From positions 1-64,000 of the forward strand of contig CAZZCG010000019.1 of assembly GCA_964653145.1 (NCBI GenBank): a DNA stretch of 64,000 nucleotides, written 5' to 3'. The first letter of the stretch is position 1, and each line of letters starts with the position of its first letter. The DNA is from Pseudocalidococcus sp964653145. Its GTDB lineage: Bacteria > Cyanobacteriota > Cyanobacteriia > Thermosynechococcales > Thermosynechococcaceae. The notes below the pieces were generated by a model. That model was not told the origin of the DNA. It saw nothing but the letters and a program-made list of their open reading frames with translations, and ran no database searches. The translations under genes and the position numbers were made by a program. Positions 41,307 to 50,380 of this stretch are shown here, one piece after another.

Positions 41307-41430
41307 TATGTTCCCTTTAAGTATCCATTCCAGGCCTCAGCTATTTCATCACAATGTCTCCATCTAATGTTCTATCAATAATTCAGTAGCCACAACATAA
41401 TTAAACAGCGGCAACGGTCTTGGCCTGGCG
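41188..41430. repeat. Direct repeat, copy 2 (at the intact clpB 3' end)
   Basis: Partner of the copy at 39966-40208. It includes most of the DUF2442-like gene and the last nine codons of the intact clpB gene. Confidence 0.9.
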
Positions 41431-44022
41431 AGAGAACTCTAAGCGTTCAGTATCTCCAACTGTGACTTGAATTGTATCGCCATCATGGTAGTCTCCCCGG
41501 AGAATTCCCTTAGCAATTTGAGTTTCTAACTGTTGCTGGATCGCTCGTTTCAGCGGTCGGGCCCCATACACTGGGTCGTAACCAACTTCCGCCAAGAAAT
41601 CTAAAGCCTCCGGGGAGAGATTGAGGGACATTTTCCGATCTTGGAGGCGTTTTTCTAAACGGTTGACTTGAATTTTAATGATTTCCCGAAGTTGCTCTTT
41701 TTTGAGGCTGTGGAAAATAATAAATTCATCCACCCGATTCAGAAATTCTGGCCGGAAGTGAGAGCGCATTGAGTCAACCACCCGCTCGCGCATTTCTCCA
41801 TAACGTGAATCGTCTCCAGCCACGTCCAAGATAAATTGTGAGCCGATGTTGCTAGTCATGATCAAAATCGTGTTCTTGAAGTCCACGGTTCGACCTTGAG
41901 CATCGGTGACACGCCCATCATCGAGGATTTGCAAAAAGACATTAAACACATCGGGGTGAGCTTTTTCAATTTCATCAAACAAGACCACAGCATAGGGACG
42001 GCGGCGAATGGCTTCGGTCAGTTGGCCACCTTCGTCATAACCCACATAGCCCGGAGGCGCACCAATCAAGCGGGAAACAGCGTGTTTTTCCATGTACTCG
42101 GACATATCAATCCGCACCATCGCTTCTTCCGTATCAAACAGATAGGCGGCCAGGGCTTTAGCTAATTCTGTTTTTCCAACACCCGTGGGGCCAAGGAAAA
42201 TAAAGCTGGCAATGGGACGATTGGGATCTGATAACCCCGCCCGAGAACGTTGAATCGCATCGGCAACTGCTGTGACTGCTTCATCTTGGCCTACGACCCG
42301 TTGATGGAGTTCGGCTTCCAGGTTCAAGAGCTTTTGCATTTCCGATTCAACAAGTTTGCTGATGGGAATTCCTGTCCATTTGGAGATGATTTCGGCAATA
42401 TCTGATTCCGTCACTTCATCCCGTAACAGGGAATGGCCACCTGACTGAGATTGGGTGAGTCCAGTTTCGGTTTCATCCAGTTTTTTGTGCAGTTCGGTTA
42501 ACTTTCCATACTTCAACTCAGCCGCACGATTGAGGTCATAGTTTCGCTCGGCCTGCTGAATTTCAATATTGAGTTTATCAATTTCCTCTTTAATGGATTG
42601 AAGTTGATCAATAACTTGCTTTTCACCTTGCCACTGGGTATTTAATTGGGCCTGGTCTTCTTTGAGGTTTGCCAGTTCTTTTTCCAAACGTTCTAATCGT
42701 TCCCGTGAAGCTGCTGACGTTTCTTTTTGCAGGGATAAGCGCTCCATTTCCATCTGGAGAATTCTTCGATCAATTTCATCCAGTTCTTCGGGTTTGGAGG
42801 TAATTTCCATCTTTAACTTGGCCGCTGCTTCATCCACTAAATCAATGGCTTTGTCGGGCAAGAATCGGTCGGAAATATACCGCGTTGAGAGAGTTGCTGC
42901 AGCCACCAAAGCACTGTCAGAAATTTTGACCCCGTGGTGGACTTCATAGCGTTCCTTTAGGCCGCGCAAAATCGAAATGGTGTCTTCAATGCTGGGTTGA
43001 TCCACATAGACTTGTTGGAAACGGCGTTCCAGGGCAGCATCTTTTTCGATATATTTGCGGTATTCATCAAGAGTAGTCGCCCCAATACAGCGCAGTTCTC
43101 CCCTGGCCAACATTGGTTTGAGGAGGTTTCCGGCATCCATTGCCCCCTGCGTCGCTCCAGCCCCAACCACAGTATGAATTTCATCAATAAAAAGAATAAT
43201 TTGCCCATTGGATTCAGTCACTTCTTTTAAAACTGCCTTCAGCCGCTCTTCAAATTCCCCCCGGTATTTGGCTCCAGCAATTAAAGACCCCATATCCAAT
43301 GCAATCAACTGACGGTCGCGCAACGATTCGGGGACATCACGGGCAATAATGCGCTGGGCCAGGCCCTCGGCAATGGCAGTTTTACCCACCCCTGGTTCGC
43401 CAATCAGAACAGGATTATTTTTTGTTCGACGAGAAAGTATTTGGATCGTGCGGCGAATTTCATCATCTCGGCCAATCACGGGGTCTAATTTCCCTTGTCG
43501 GGCCAATAGGGTTAAATCACGACCGTATTTTTCCAGTGACGCATATTTTCCTTCCGGGTTTTGGTCGGTAACTTTTTGGCTGCCCCGAATTTGTTGAATC
43601 GTGTCTTTGAGTTTTTTCTCATCCAGGCCAGCTTCGAGCAATAAGGCCTTCCCAAACCGCGTATCTTGGGCATAGGCGAGAACTAAGTGTTCAATGGAGA
43701 TAAATTCATCGCCAAATTGTTTCCGGAGATTATCAGCTTGATCCAGTAATTTATCTAAGCTGCTGCCGAGATAAACAGAACTGGCGGGGGTGCTGAGCTT
43801 GGCCTGGCGATTGATAAATTCTTCGGTACGATCCCGCAGGCGTTGGACATTAGCTCCGGCTTTGGAAAAAATGCTACTGGCCAGGCCATCTTCTTCTAAC
43901 AGGGCCGCCATCAAGTGTTCAGATTCTATTTGTTGCTGCTGGGCCTGTTTAACAAGGTCGGGAGTGCGGGCGAGGGCTTGCCAGGCCTTTTCGGTAAATT
44001 GATTTGGGTTATTGGGTTGCAT
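41401..44022 (-). CDS. clpB: ATP-dependent disaggregase ClpB
   Basis: An 873-residue Hsp100 protein that dissolves protein aggregates together with DnaK. Domains in order: Clp N domain 1-145; first AAA+ (Walker A GEPGVGKTAIAEG, Walker B ILFIDEIHTVVGAG); long coiled-coil M domain at about 410-525, which distinguishes ClpB from ClpA/C; second AAA+ (GPTGVGKTELAKAL, VLFDEIEKAHPD, sensor MTSNIGSQ); and a C-terminal small domain. The start ATG gives the family N-terminus MQPNNPNQFTEKAWQAL. The C-terminal KTVAAV codons are duplicated at 40179-40208. No CIRCE element was recognised upstream. Confidence 0.97.
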   Translation of the reverse strand: MQPNNPNQFTEKAWQALARTPDLVKQAQQQQIESEHLMAALLEEDGLASSIFSKAGANVQRLRDRTEEFINRQAKLSTPASSVYLGSSLDKLLDQADNLRKQFGDEFISIEHLVLAYAQDTRFGKALLLEAGLDEKKLKDTIQQIRGSQKVTDQNPEGKYASLEKYGRDLTLLARQGKLDPVIGRDDEIRRTIQILSRRTKNNPVLIGEPGVGKTAIAEGLAQRIIARDVPESLRDRQLIALDMGSLIAGAKYRGEFEERLKAVLKEVTESNGQIILFIDEIHTVVGAGATQGAMDAGNLLKPMLARGELRCIGATTLDEYRKYIEKDAALERRFQQVYVDQPSIEDTISILRGLKERYEVHHGVKISDSALVAAATLSTRYISDRFLPDKAIDLVDEAAAKLKMEITSKPEELDEIDRRILQMEMERLSLQKETSAASRERLERLEKELANLKEDQAQLNTQWQGEKQVIDQLQSIKEEIDKLNIEIQQAERNYDLNRAAELKYGKLTELHKKLDETETGLTQSQSGGHSLLRDEVTESDIAEIISKWTGIPISKLVESEMQKLLNLEAELHQRVVGQDEAVTAVADAIQRSRAGLSDPNRPIASFIFLGPTGVGKTELAKALAAYLFDTEEAMVRIDMSEYMEKHAVSRLIGAPPGYVGYDEGGQLTEAIRRRPYAVVLFDEIEKAHPDVFNVFLQILDDGRVTDAQGRTVDFKNTILIMTSNIGSQFILDVAGDDSRYGEMRERVVDSMRSHFRPEFLNRVDEFIIFHSLKKEQLREIIKIQVNRLEKRLQDRKMSLNLSPEALDFLAEVGYDPVYGARPLKRAIQQQLETQIAKGILRGDYHDGDTIQVTVGDTERLEFSRQAKTVAAV

Positions 44023-44297
44023 GGGTTGTTAGCTCGCAAAGGGGTGAGGAGTTATAAAGTAAGAAGATAAATATTTTTTCTGTCTAATGTCATTGTAGGA
44101 AAGCCGGGGCCTGGGGCTTGATACGGTCTTTACCCAATTTGCGGCGGGATTCCCTAAAGGACTTGAATTTCGGATCAATACCGTTCACCTAAAGCTCAAT
44201 CAGTCCGGTTCCCCATAAAAAAAGGGCTGCCAGAATCTATCCGACATACCCTAATTTCATGTTTTAAATTTAGCTGTGGATCGTCTCTACAGAGCGA

Positions 44298-44603
44298 TTA
44301 GTAACTCCGGGAGAAGTTATTCCGACGATTACCGCCACCACCAAAGGAACCGCTCCGTTCTTCCCGAGGGCGAGCTTTGTTGACTTTCAGGCTACGGCCC
44401 ATCCACTCGGCACCATCAAGGGCAGAAATAGCAGCTTCTTCTTCAGCATCGGCATTCATTTCCACAAAGCCAAAACCGCGCATCCGACCCGTTTCCCGAT
44501 CGGTGGGGAGTTGTACCCGTTTAACACCACCGTATTCAGCAAATACAGAGGTCAAATCAGATTCTGTAACGTCGTAGGAAAGGTTCCCAACGTAAATAGA
44601 CAT
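44298..44603 (-). CDS. RRM-type RNA-binding protein (Rbp)
   Basis: A 101-residue protein with one RNA recognition motif: RNP2 as IYVGNL and RNP1 as RGFGFVEM. A short Gly/Arg/Asn-rich tail follows (SFGGGGNRRNNFSRSY). Cyanobacterial Rbp proteins of this type bind mRNA and are often cold-induced. The frame opens at 44615, but MSIYVGNLSYD at 44603 is the canonical start. The upstream region to 44760 is A+T-rich and gene-free, consistent with a long 5' leader as in cold-regulated rbp genes. Confidence 0.93.
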   Translation of the reverse strand: MSIYVGNLSYDVTESDLTSVFAEYGGVKRVQLPTDRETGRMRGFGFVEMNADAEEEAAISALDGAEWMGRSLKVNKARPREERSGSFGGGGNRRNNFSRSY

Positions 44604-44763
44604 TGTTTTCTCCAAAATTTAAGAGTTAAGAGGTAAAGAGCTTGAAATTTCGGAGAGAGGTCTGCCCGTGCAAACGCAAAAACCAGCGATACTAAAAACA
44701 AACACTGCAACCGAATAATCTAATCTCAGTTTTTATAGTAGCATTTTCACCTTGGTAAAGCGG

Positions 44764-45237
44764 TTATCTTCGGGTTAATTCACCCAATCCCATAGACAAA
44801 AGATGATTGTTGAATAAATCCCAGGCCTGGGGATGATCCCCTCTAACTGTCAGACCGCAGAGCCACCACAGGGGTTGACTTTGATAACAGCGGGGTTGAT
44901 CCGTCGCAATTAATCGCGATAAATGTTCACAATTCCAGGCCAAGAGGTTGTAACCCCAGGTTTCAAAAACAATTAGGGCCTGTTTTAAGCGGGCAATCGT
45001 CACATCTGGATGAAAGGCAATGGACTCAACCCCCGGAACCGGTTGGGCATCTCGACGACTAAAGACACAAATCCCCAGGCCCGTATCAAACACCTTTTCA
45101 TCAGACAGGCCAATCCCATAGTGCTTAAAGGGGTCAGCAAAATTACGCCAAATCAACAGTCGGCCATAACGCTGACTCTGGGGTTCTGTGGCTTGGTCTA
45201 TGGCCTGGAATAGGGACTCAATCCGCCGCGGAGACAC
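44764..45237 (-). CDS. LRAT/NC-domain-like protein
   Basis: A 157-residue protein with the features of the lecithin-retinol acyltransferase-like papain fold. The likely catalytic His is in FKHYGIGLSDEKVFDTG, and the Cys in LLAWNCEHLSRLIATD, the NCEH signature. Members act as acyltransferases or phospholipases; the bacterial ones are mostly uncharacterised. It starts eight bases after the catalase stop on the same strand, so the two are almost certainly co-transcribed. There is no signal peptide. Confidence 0.7.
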   Translation of the reverse strand: MSPRRIESLFQAIDQATEPQSQRYGRLLIWRNFADPFKHYGIGLSDEKVFDTGLGICVFSRRDAQPVPGVESIAFHPDVTIARLKQALIVFETWGYNLLAWNCEHLSRLIATDQPRCYQSQPLWWLCGLTVRGDHPQAWDLFNNHLLSMGLGELTRR

Positions 45238-45245
45238 AGAATTCC

Positions 45246-46709
45246 TTAGGACTTGAGGAGAGACGGGTCAATTTGAATGCCGAGGATATTGGCAATCCGT
45301 TGGCCGTAGTCGGGATCGGCGCGGAAAAAGTGACAGAGTTGCCGCATTTGAATCTCTTGAGTCGCTCCCCCTAAGGCACCTGCAATGGCCTGGGCTGTGC
45401 GATCTTTTTCCCCGTCTGAGAAGATTCGCCATAAATTCCCGGCCTGGGTGTAGTTATCCGGATCTTTTAATTCATAGCGATCGGCCATGACATCCCCAAG
45501 GGCCAGGCCGGGTTCACGGTATTCAGGCGCTTCTTTCGGGGCAGACTCGTCACTGTTGGGATAGTAATTGAGACTACTGCCACCAAACCCAGTGGCCATG
45601 GCCCCATCCCGTTGATAGTGCATGACTGGACAACGGGGTTGATTCACCGGGAGTTGTTGATAATTGACGCCAATGCGATACCGTTGGGCATCGGGGTAGG
45701 ACATTAACCGAGCTTGCAGAACTTTATCGGGACTGGGGCCAATGCCAGGGGGAAAGACTGAAGGACTAAAGGCGGCTTGCTCAACTTCGGCAAAATAATT
45801 CACCGGATTGCGATTCAGTTCCAGGGTGCCAATTTCCACCAAGGGAAACTCTTTATGGGGCCAAACTTTGGTCAGGTCAAATGGATTCCAGGGAAACTCC
45901 TTGGCCTGGGCTTCGGTCATCACTTGAATTTTTACAGCCCATCGGGGAAATTCACCTCGCTCGATGGCATTAAATAAATCCCGTTGGTGAGACTCCCGAT
46001 CCACCCCGATCAAGTTGGCCGATTCTTCGCCCGTGAGACATTTGACACCCTGCTTGGTTTTGAAATGAATCTTGAACCAGAACCGCTCACCGGCCGCGTT
46101 AATGAATGAATACGTGTGACTCCCATAGCCGTTCATGTGCCGATAACTGGCCGGCAACCCCCGATCACTGAACAGAATGGTAATTTGATGCAGGGATTCC
46201 GGATTCAGGGACCAAAAATCCCACTGCATATTCCCATCCCGGAGATTGGTTTGGGGGTGGCGTTTTTGGGTATGGATAAAGTTAGCAAACTTGTAGGGAT
46301 CCCGAATAAAAAAGACAGGGGTATTATTACCGACTAAATCCCAGTTCCCTTCTTCCGTGTAAAACTTGGCCGCAAAGCCCCGGACATCTCGTTCAGCATC
46401 CGCCGCCCCTTTTTCGCCTGCCACTGTGGAAAATCGCAGGAAGACTTCTGTTTGCTTGCCCACTTCCCCTAAAAACTTGGCTCGAGTGTATTCCGGCAGA
46501 GCTTTAGTCAGGGTAAATGTCCCGTAGGCCCCCGAACCCTTAGCATGAACCACCCGCTCCGGAATCCGCTCCCGGTTGAAGTGTTGCATTTGCTCCAAGA
46601 GTTGCACATCCTGCATTAACAGGGGCCCCCGCTCGCCAGCAGTAAGGACGTTTTGACCATCGGCAATCGGGCAACCTGTGGTGGAGGTGAGGTTTTGGGA
46701 GTCTGTCAT
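45246..46709 (-). CDS. katA: Monofunctional heme catalase
   Basis: Decomposes hydrogen peroxide. A 487-residue small-subunit catalase. The essential His is in ERVVHAKGSGAYG, the Asn in LVGNNTPVFFIRDP, and the proximal Tyr in ARLMSYPDAQRYRIG. The open frame extends to 46802, but MTDSQNLTSTTG at 46709 is the natural start. Many cyanobacteria rely on KatG or manganese catalase instead, so this class is less common in the phylum. Genome-wide heptamers are present in the gene, so if acquired it is not recent. An LRAT-like gene follows in the same unit. Confidence 0.95.
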   Translation of the reverse strand: MTDSQNLTSTTGCPIADGQNVLTAGERGPLLMQDVQLLEQMQHFNRERIPERVVHAKGSGAYGTFTLTKALPEYTRAKFLGEVGKQTEVFLRFSTVAGEKGAADAERDVRGFAAKFYTEEGNWDLVGNNTPVFFIRDPYKFANFIHTQKRHPQTNLRDGNMQWDFWSLNPESLHQITILFSDRGLPASYRHMNGYGSHTYSFINAAGERFWFKIHFKTKQGVKCLTGEESANLIGVDRESHQRDLFNAIERGEFPRWAVKIQVMTEAQAKEFPWNPFDLTKVWPHKEFPLVEIGTLELNRNPVNYFAEVEQAAFSPSVFPPGIGPSPDKVLQARLMSYPDAQRYRIGVNYQQLPVNQPRCPVMHYQRDGAMATGFGGSSLNYYPNSDESAPKEAPEYREPGLALGDVMADRYELKDPDNYTQAGNLWRIFSDGEKDRTAQAIAGALGGATQEIQMRQLCHFFRADPDYGQRIANILGIQIDPSLLKS

Positions 46710-46899
46710 GGGAGGTGCGAGTCCTGCAATGGAAAATGAGTTAGGGGAAAGTTCCAGACCCCAACTACTCTGGTTGATCATCCTAGGGGGAATCACTGGC
46801 AAACTGGGTAAATTTTGAGAACTCTTAAGGTTTTCCAGGCCTGGGGAGCGGCGGTAATCAGCTTGTTACAGTAAAGACAAACAGGGGAATTATCAAGAA

Positions 46900-47700
46900 A
46901 TGCTGCATCTCACTTGGTTAGATTTAAATACCTGGCTAGTGGAGTTGGATGATTGTCGGATTTTAGTTGATCCGTGGTTCGTTGGGCCAATGACCTTGGG
47001 TTTGCCCGCCTGGGCGTTGCGTTTAGATCGACCTCAGCCCCGCCCCATTCCTGAGAACCTGGATTTAGTCTTAATTTCCCAAGGCTTGCCCGACCATGCC
47101 CACGCCCCCAGTTTGACCGCGTTAGATCGCCACCTACCCATTATTGGCCCGCCCAGTGCCGCTAATTTAGTCAAAAATTTGGGATTTACAGCCATGACAG
47201 TCCTCCAACCTGGGGAAATCTGGCAACTTGAGGATCGGCTCAAAATCCAGGCCACGGTGGGTGCCCCGATTGGGCCGCTGCGGCAGGAAAATGGCTATGT
47301 TTTGCGGGCTGGTAGAAGCGGTGACTCCCTCTATTACGAACCCCATGGCTTTCCTGACCCGAATTTAAGCACCTTGGCACCTGTGGATGTGGTAATTACG
47401 CCGATGGTGGATGTCTCGTTGCCAGTGATTGGGCCGATTATTGCAGGAGCCAGTCATGGCCTGGAATTAGTCAACTCTCTGCAACCTCAGGTGATTGTCC
47501 CCACGGCTGAATTGGGAAATTTACAAGCCTCTGGATTATTGGCCCCCTTGCTCCAGCCCCCGCCCAGTTCCCCCACGCTAATTGAGAAACTGAAAGGTTT
47601 AGACCAGGCCCCAAAACTGCTGAAGCTAACCCCAGGCGAACCCACTGCCATCCCCCTAGAGCCGCAACGATTCATCCCTCAGGTCGGCCAGGCCCGCTGA
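46900..47700 (+). CDS. Metallo-beta-lactamase-fold protein with degenerate metal site
   Basis: A 266-residue protein of the UlaG-like MBL type: LTWLDLNTWLVELDDCRILVDPWFVG is recognisable as the opening strands. The zinc motif is eroded, reading LISQGLPDHAHAPSL where the family has HxHxDH, so only the DH pair and a later His remain. Later histidines exist (GASHGLELVNSL). Catalysis is therefore uncertain. Its last 22 bases overlap the 3' end of the convergent nadV gene. Function unknown. Confidence 0.75.
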   Translation: MLHLTWLDLNTWLVELDDCRILVDPWFVGPMTLGLPAWALRLDRPQPRPIPENLDLVLISQGLPDHAHAPSLTALDRHLPIIGPPSAANLVKNLGFTAMTVLQPGEIWQLEDRLKIQATVGAPIGPLRQENGYVLRAGRSGDSLYYEPHGFPDPNLSTLAPVDVVITPMVDVSLPVIGPIIAGASHGLELVNSLQPQVIVPTAELGNLQASGLLAPLLQPPPSSPTLIEKLKGLDQAPKLLKLTPGEPTAIPLEPQRFIPQVGQAR

Positions 47701-49049
47701 CGAATCACCCCTAAACTCTCATCCCGTGACAATTCCCCATTTTCATAGACCAACTCCAGTAGATCTGGGCCATCGGGACTCCAGGGAATAGTTTCGTAGC
47801 CAGTTGCAGTTTTGACTAAAGCCAAGCGCCCACGCTTACTGGTTTTACCGGGGTCGGTAATGGGGGTTTTGGCAATGGCTCGGGCCTGGTTGGCAACAAT
47901 GACTTCACTGCACTTCATCGCAAATTTTTGGGTATCTCGATTGAGTTTTTGCAGCAAACCACCGCCCATGCCAAAGGCTAAGTTACTGGTGCTAAATCCC
48001 AGGGCTTCAGTTTTGGCCAAAATTGCCGCAATGCTCTCTGGATTAACCCCATCCCCTTGGATTAAACGCACCGAATTTAAGACCCGATAGCCTTTGGGGT
48101 TAACTTCACAGCTAAACCGCGCCGCCAGCTTTTCCAAGGCCTGGGGGACAACTTCTAGGGGATTACCGGAATCTGGGCGAATTATCACCGTGGCTCCAGA
48201 CTCGATCACCTGTTGACGTAATTGGTCTCCCCAGAGGTGATCAATGGCATGCCACAAATCATAGGAGTCGGACACCACGGCCACCAACGACCCTGGCCTG
48301 GCAAATTGCTGGATCATATTGCGATAGGCATCAACTTCCGCCTCCCGGCCCCAGGCCGTGATTGTGGAATGTTCAGCTGCTGGAATTGAGTATCCTGCCA
48401 TCGGACAATCGTAAAAATCTCGCCCATAGACCAAGGCCTGGACGGTATCTGTTCCAAGAAAATTGACCAAATGGGCCAGGCCACCAATCCCCGCTGACTC
48501 ACAACTGGACACCCCCCTCGCCCCAAAATCATGGAGTTTAAAGCCAATTTCTGCCTGTGGATCCGTTGCCGTGCGGGCCAAGGAATCATAGATTAGCCGT
48601 TTTAGCTGCCAACTTTGGGTCGCCACAGTGATCGGATACCAAACCCGCATCAACAGGGTTTCCAGCCAAGAGACCAGCCAAAATGCCTCTGGATCCGTAG
48701 ATTCAATCGTCATCAGAACATTGTGAGTTGGAATAACTAAACCTTCTGGGACTGCCTTAATCCGAATTGGGAGCCGCCCATCCCAACGATTGAGAATCAA
48801 TTCCCATCCTGGTTGGTTAAAGGGGACACCATGGGCCGCAAACATTTCCGCTGCTTCGGTGATCATCCAGGCCTGGAGAGGTTGGGATAAATAACGTTTA
48901 AGAATGTATTGCAGGCCAAAAAATAGGGTTTCGGGATAGCGCCCACCCCGGCTTTCCACATAGGCATAGAGTCCAGTGGTTCGAGGCGGATATTGCAACC
49001 AATGGCTGGCTTTGTAGGAATCTACATCGAGAATCAAGTTGTAATTCAT
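47679..49049 (-). CDS. nadV: Nicotinamide phosphoribosyltransferase
   Basis: Condenses nicotinamide with PRPP to NMN, the NAD salvage route also used by mammals (NAMPT). The 456-residue chain begins NLILDVDSYKASHW. It has HDFGARGVSSCESAG, GYSIPAAEHSTITAWG with the active-site His, and IIRPDSGNP for phosphoribosyl binding. It lies 152 bases downstream of the NMN adenylyltransferase gene, on the same strand. The two encode consecutive steps from nicotinamide to NAD. prs, which makes PRPP, is about 4 kb away. The 3' end overlaps the MBL gene by 22 bases. Confidence 0.95.
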   Translation of the reverse strand: MNYNLILDVDSYKASHWLQYPPRTTGLYAYVESRGGRYPETLFFGLQYILKRYLSQPLQAWMITEAAEMFAAHGVPFNQPGWELILNRWDGRLPIRIKAVPEGLVIPTHNVLMTIESTDPEAFWLVSWLETLLMRVWYPITVATQSWQLKRLIYDSLARTATDPQAEIGFKLHDFGARGVSSCESAGIGGLAHLVNFLGTDTVQALVYGRDFYDCPMAGYSIPAAEHSTITAWGREAEVDAYRNMIQQFARPGSLVAVVSDSYDLWHAIDHLWGDQLRQQVIESGATVIIRPDSGNPLEVVPQALEKLAARFSCEVNPKGYRVLNSVRLIQGDGVNPESIAAILAKTEALGFSTSNLAFGMGGGLLQKLNRDTQKFAMKCSEVIVANQARAIAKTPITDPGKTSKRGRLALVKTATGYETIPWSPDGPDLLELVYENGELSRDESLGVIRQRAWPT

Positions 49050-49201
49050 GGCCTTAACCTCAAAAATAATCGGGAATAATTGGGGATTGAGATCAATTCA
49101 TCGCCACAGAATCGATCACGGCTGCCTAAATCTGGGGCAACACCGCATTTTCTGGGACTAATTCAAAGCAAATGTTTTGAGTGATTCAGGAATAAAAGCC
49201 G

Positions 49202-50221
49202 TTACACCTTGCTGACAAAATGCTGAATGATTTGAAAGTGGTCTTCAAAAAACTGATCTTCCTGGGCATAGAGATCCGCCAGGGACATCCACCAGGCCCG
49301 GGCCGCATCATCCCCACCTTTCACAGGAGGCAACTCACCCCCCTTTAACTGAATCAAGTAGGCATGGGTAATCGTCCGCCCTCGTAATGAGCGATTGGGA
49401 TTATCAAACACATGGGAGTCAATCACAGATCCCCGTAAAACCGGCAGCGGGACCTTGAGGCGGGTTTCCTCTTTCAGCTCGCGTAACATCCCATCTAAAA
49501 GCGTTTCATCCGACTGCACAAAGCCCCCCGGTAAGGCAATTTGCCCCAGGCCTGGCCGCGCTTTTCGCCGCACCACTAGAATATGTCCGGCCTGGAGAAC
49601 CACAGCATCAACGGTGACAAAGGTGGGGGGATAGGGTGCCACTGACCAGGCCTGGAAGTAAGCTTGCAAAAATTGATATTCTGCCACCAGGGCCTGGTAT
49701 TTTTCTGTTTTTTCGAATTCCCCTAAAAAATCCGCCACGGGGCCTGGGACTTGGTTGAGATAGTCCGTGGTTTCTCCCGCAAAGTAGGCCTGGCGAATTG
49801 CCGTTGAATGTAAATCTGCATAGCCCCCGGTCTCGAAATAATCCCATTGGGGAAACAGGTTCAGATAATAGGAGGTGGAATCCTTGTGGTGGCCAAAAAC
49901 AACGATGGAATGGCTGCCCCGGGTAATTTCTAAGACCTGCTGTTGAACCGCTGCCAACCAAAGATTGTCGCTGTAGAGCCAATCCCGAATCTTAAGAAAA
50001 TGAACTCGCGTTTGAGCTTCAGGGGGCAGGCAATGACGGATCATCTCCAACCTCTCATCAGCAGACCAGGGGTTCCGAATGTCTGTTGCAACCCGATGAC
50101 TACCGATGATGAGGATTACATGCTCAGCTTTTTCGAGGGCCAGCTTTAGGGTCTGAAGATGCCCAAGATGGAACGGTTGAAACCGGCCAATATAAATGCC
50201 GTGCTGATATTCTTTTTTCAC
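49202..50221 (-). CDS. nadM: Bifunctional NMN adenylyltransferase / Nudix hydrolase
   Basis: A 339-residue two-domain enzyme like Synechocystis Slr0787. The N-terminal nucleotidyltransferase carries IYIGRFQPFHLGHLQTL with the HxGH motif, and HSTAIRQ. It makes NAD from NMN and ATP. The C-terminal Nudix domain has GGFVQSDETLLDGMLRELKE, continuing EET, and probably hydrolyses ADP-ribose. The start is a GTG with GGGAG six bases upstream. A strong promoter with an 11-base palindrome lies just upstream. nadV follows, completing nicotinamide salvage. Confidence 0.94.
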   Translation of the reverse strand: MKKEYQHGIYIGRFQPFHLGHLQTLKLALEKAEHVILIIGSHRVATDIRNPWSADERLEMIRHCLPPEAQTRVHFLKIRDWLYSDNLWLAAVQQQVLEITRGSHSIVVFGHHKDSTSYYLNLFPQWDYFETGGYADLHSTAIRQAYFAGETTDYLNQVPGPVADFLGEFEKTEKYQALVAEYQFLQAYFQAWSVAPYPPTFVTVDAVVLQAGHILVVRRKARPGLGQIALPGGFVQSDETLLDGMLRELKEETRLKVPLPVLRGSVIDSHVFDNPNRSLRGRTITHAYLIQLKGGELPPVKGGDDAARAWWMSLADLYAQEDQFFEDHFQIIQHFVSKV

Positions 50222-50266
50222 ACCAGACTCCCTGGATAATTAACTTCTCTCTCCGAGAATGAGCTG

Positions 50267-50296
50267 ATTATAGTAATAATTACCAAAAGTCGTCAA
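50267..50296 (-). promoter_or_regulatory. Promoter of nadM-nadV with an embedded palindrome
   Basis: On the minus strand TTGACG (50296-50291) and TATAAT (50272-50267) are 18 bases apart, a near-consensus sigma-70 promoter. The spacer next to the -10 element holds the perfect inverted repeat GTAATTATTAC (50273-50283 on the plus strand reads GTAATAATTAC). This is a typical place for a repressor operator. Confidence 0.7.
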
Positions 50297-50380
50297 GGGT
50301 TATTTCTGTCCCCTGCCAGCGTAGGATGAACAATTAGCCCTAGGGCTGCCAAATTAGTTTTCGTTGGGAAAGGTGGGCGC

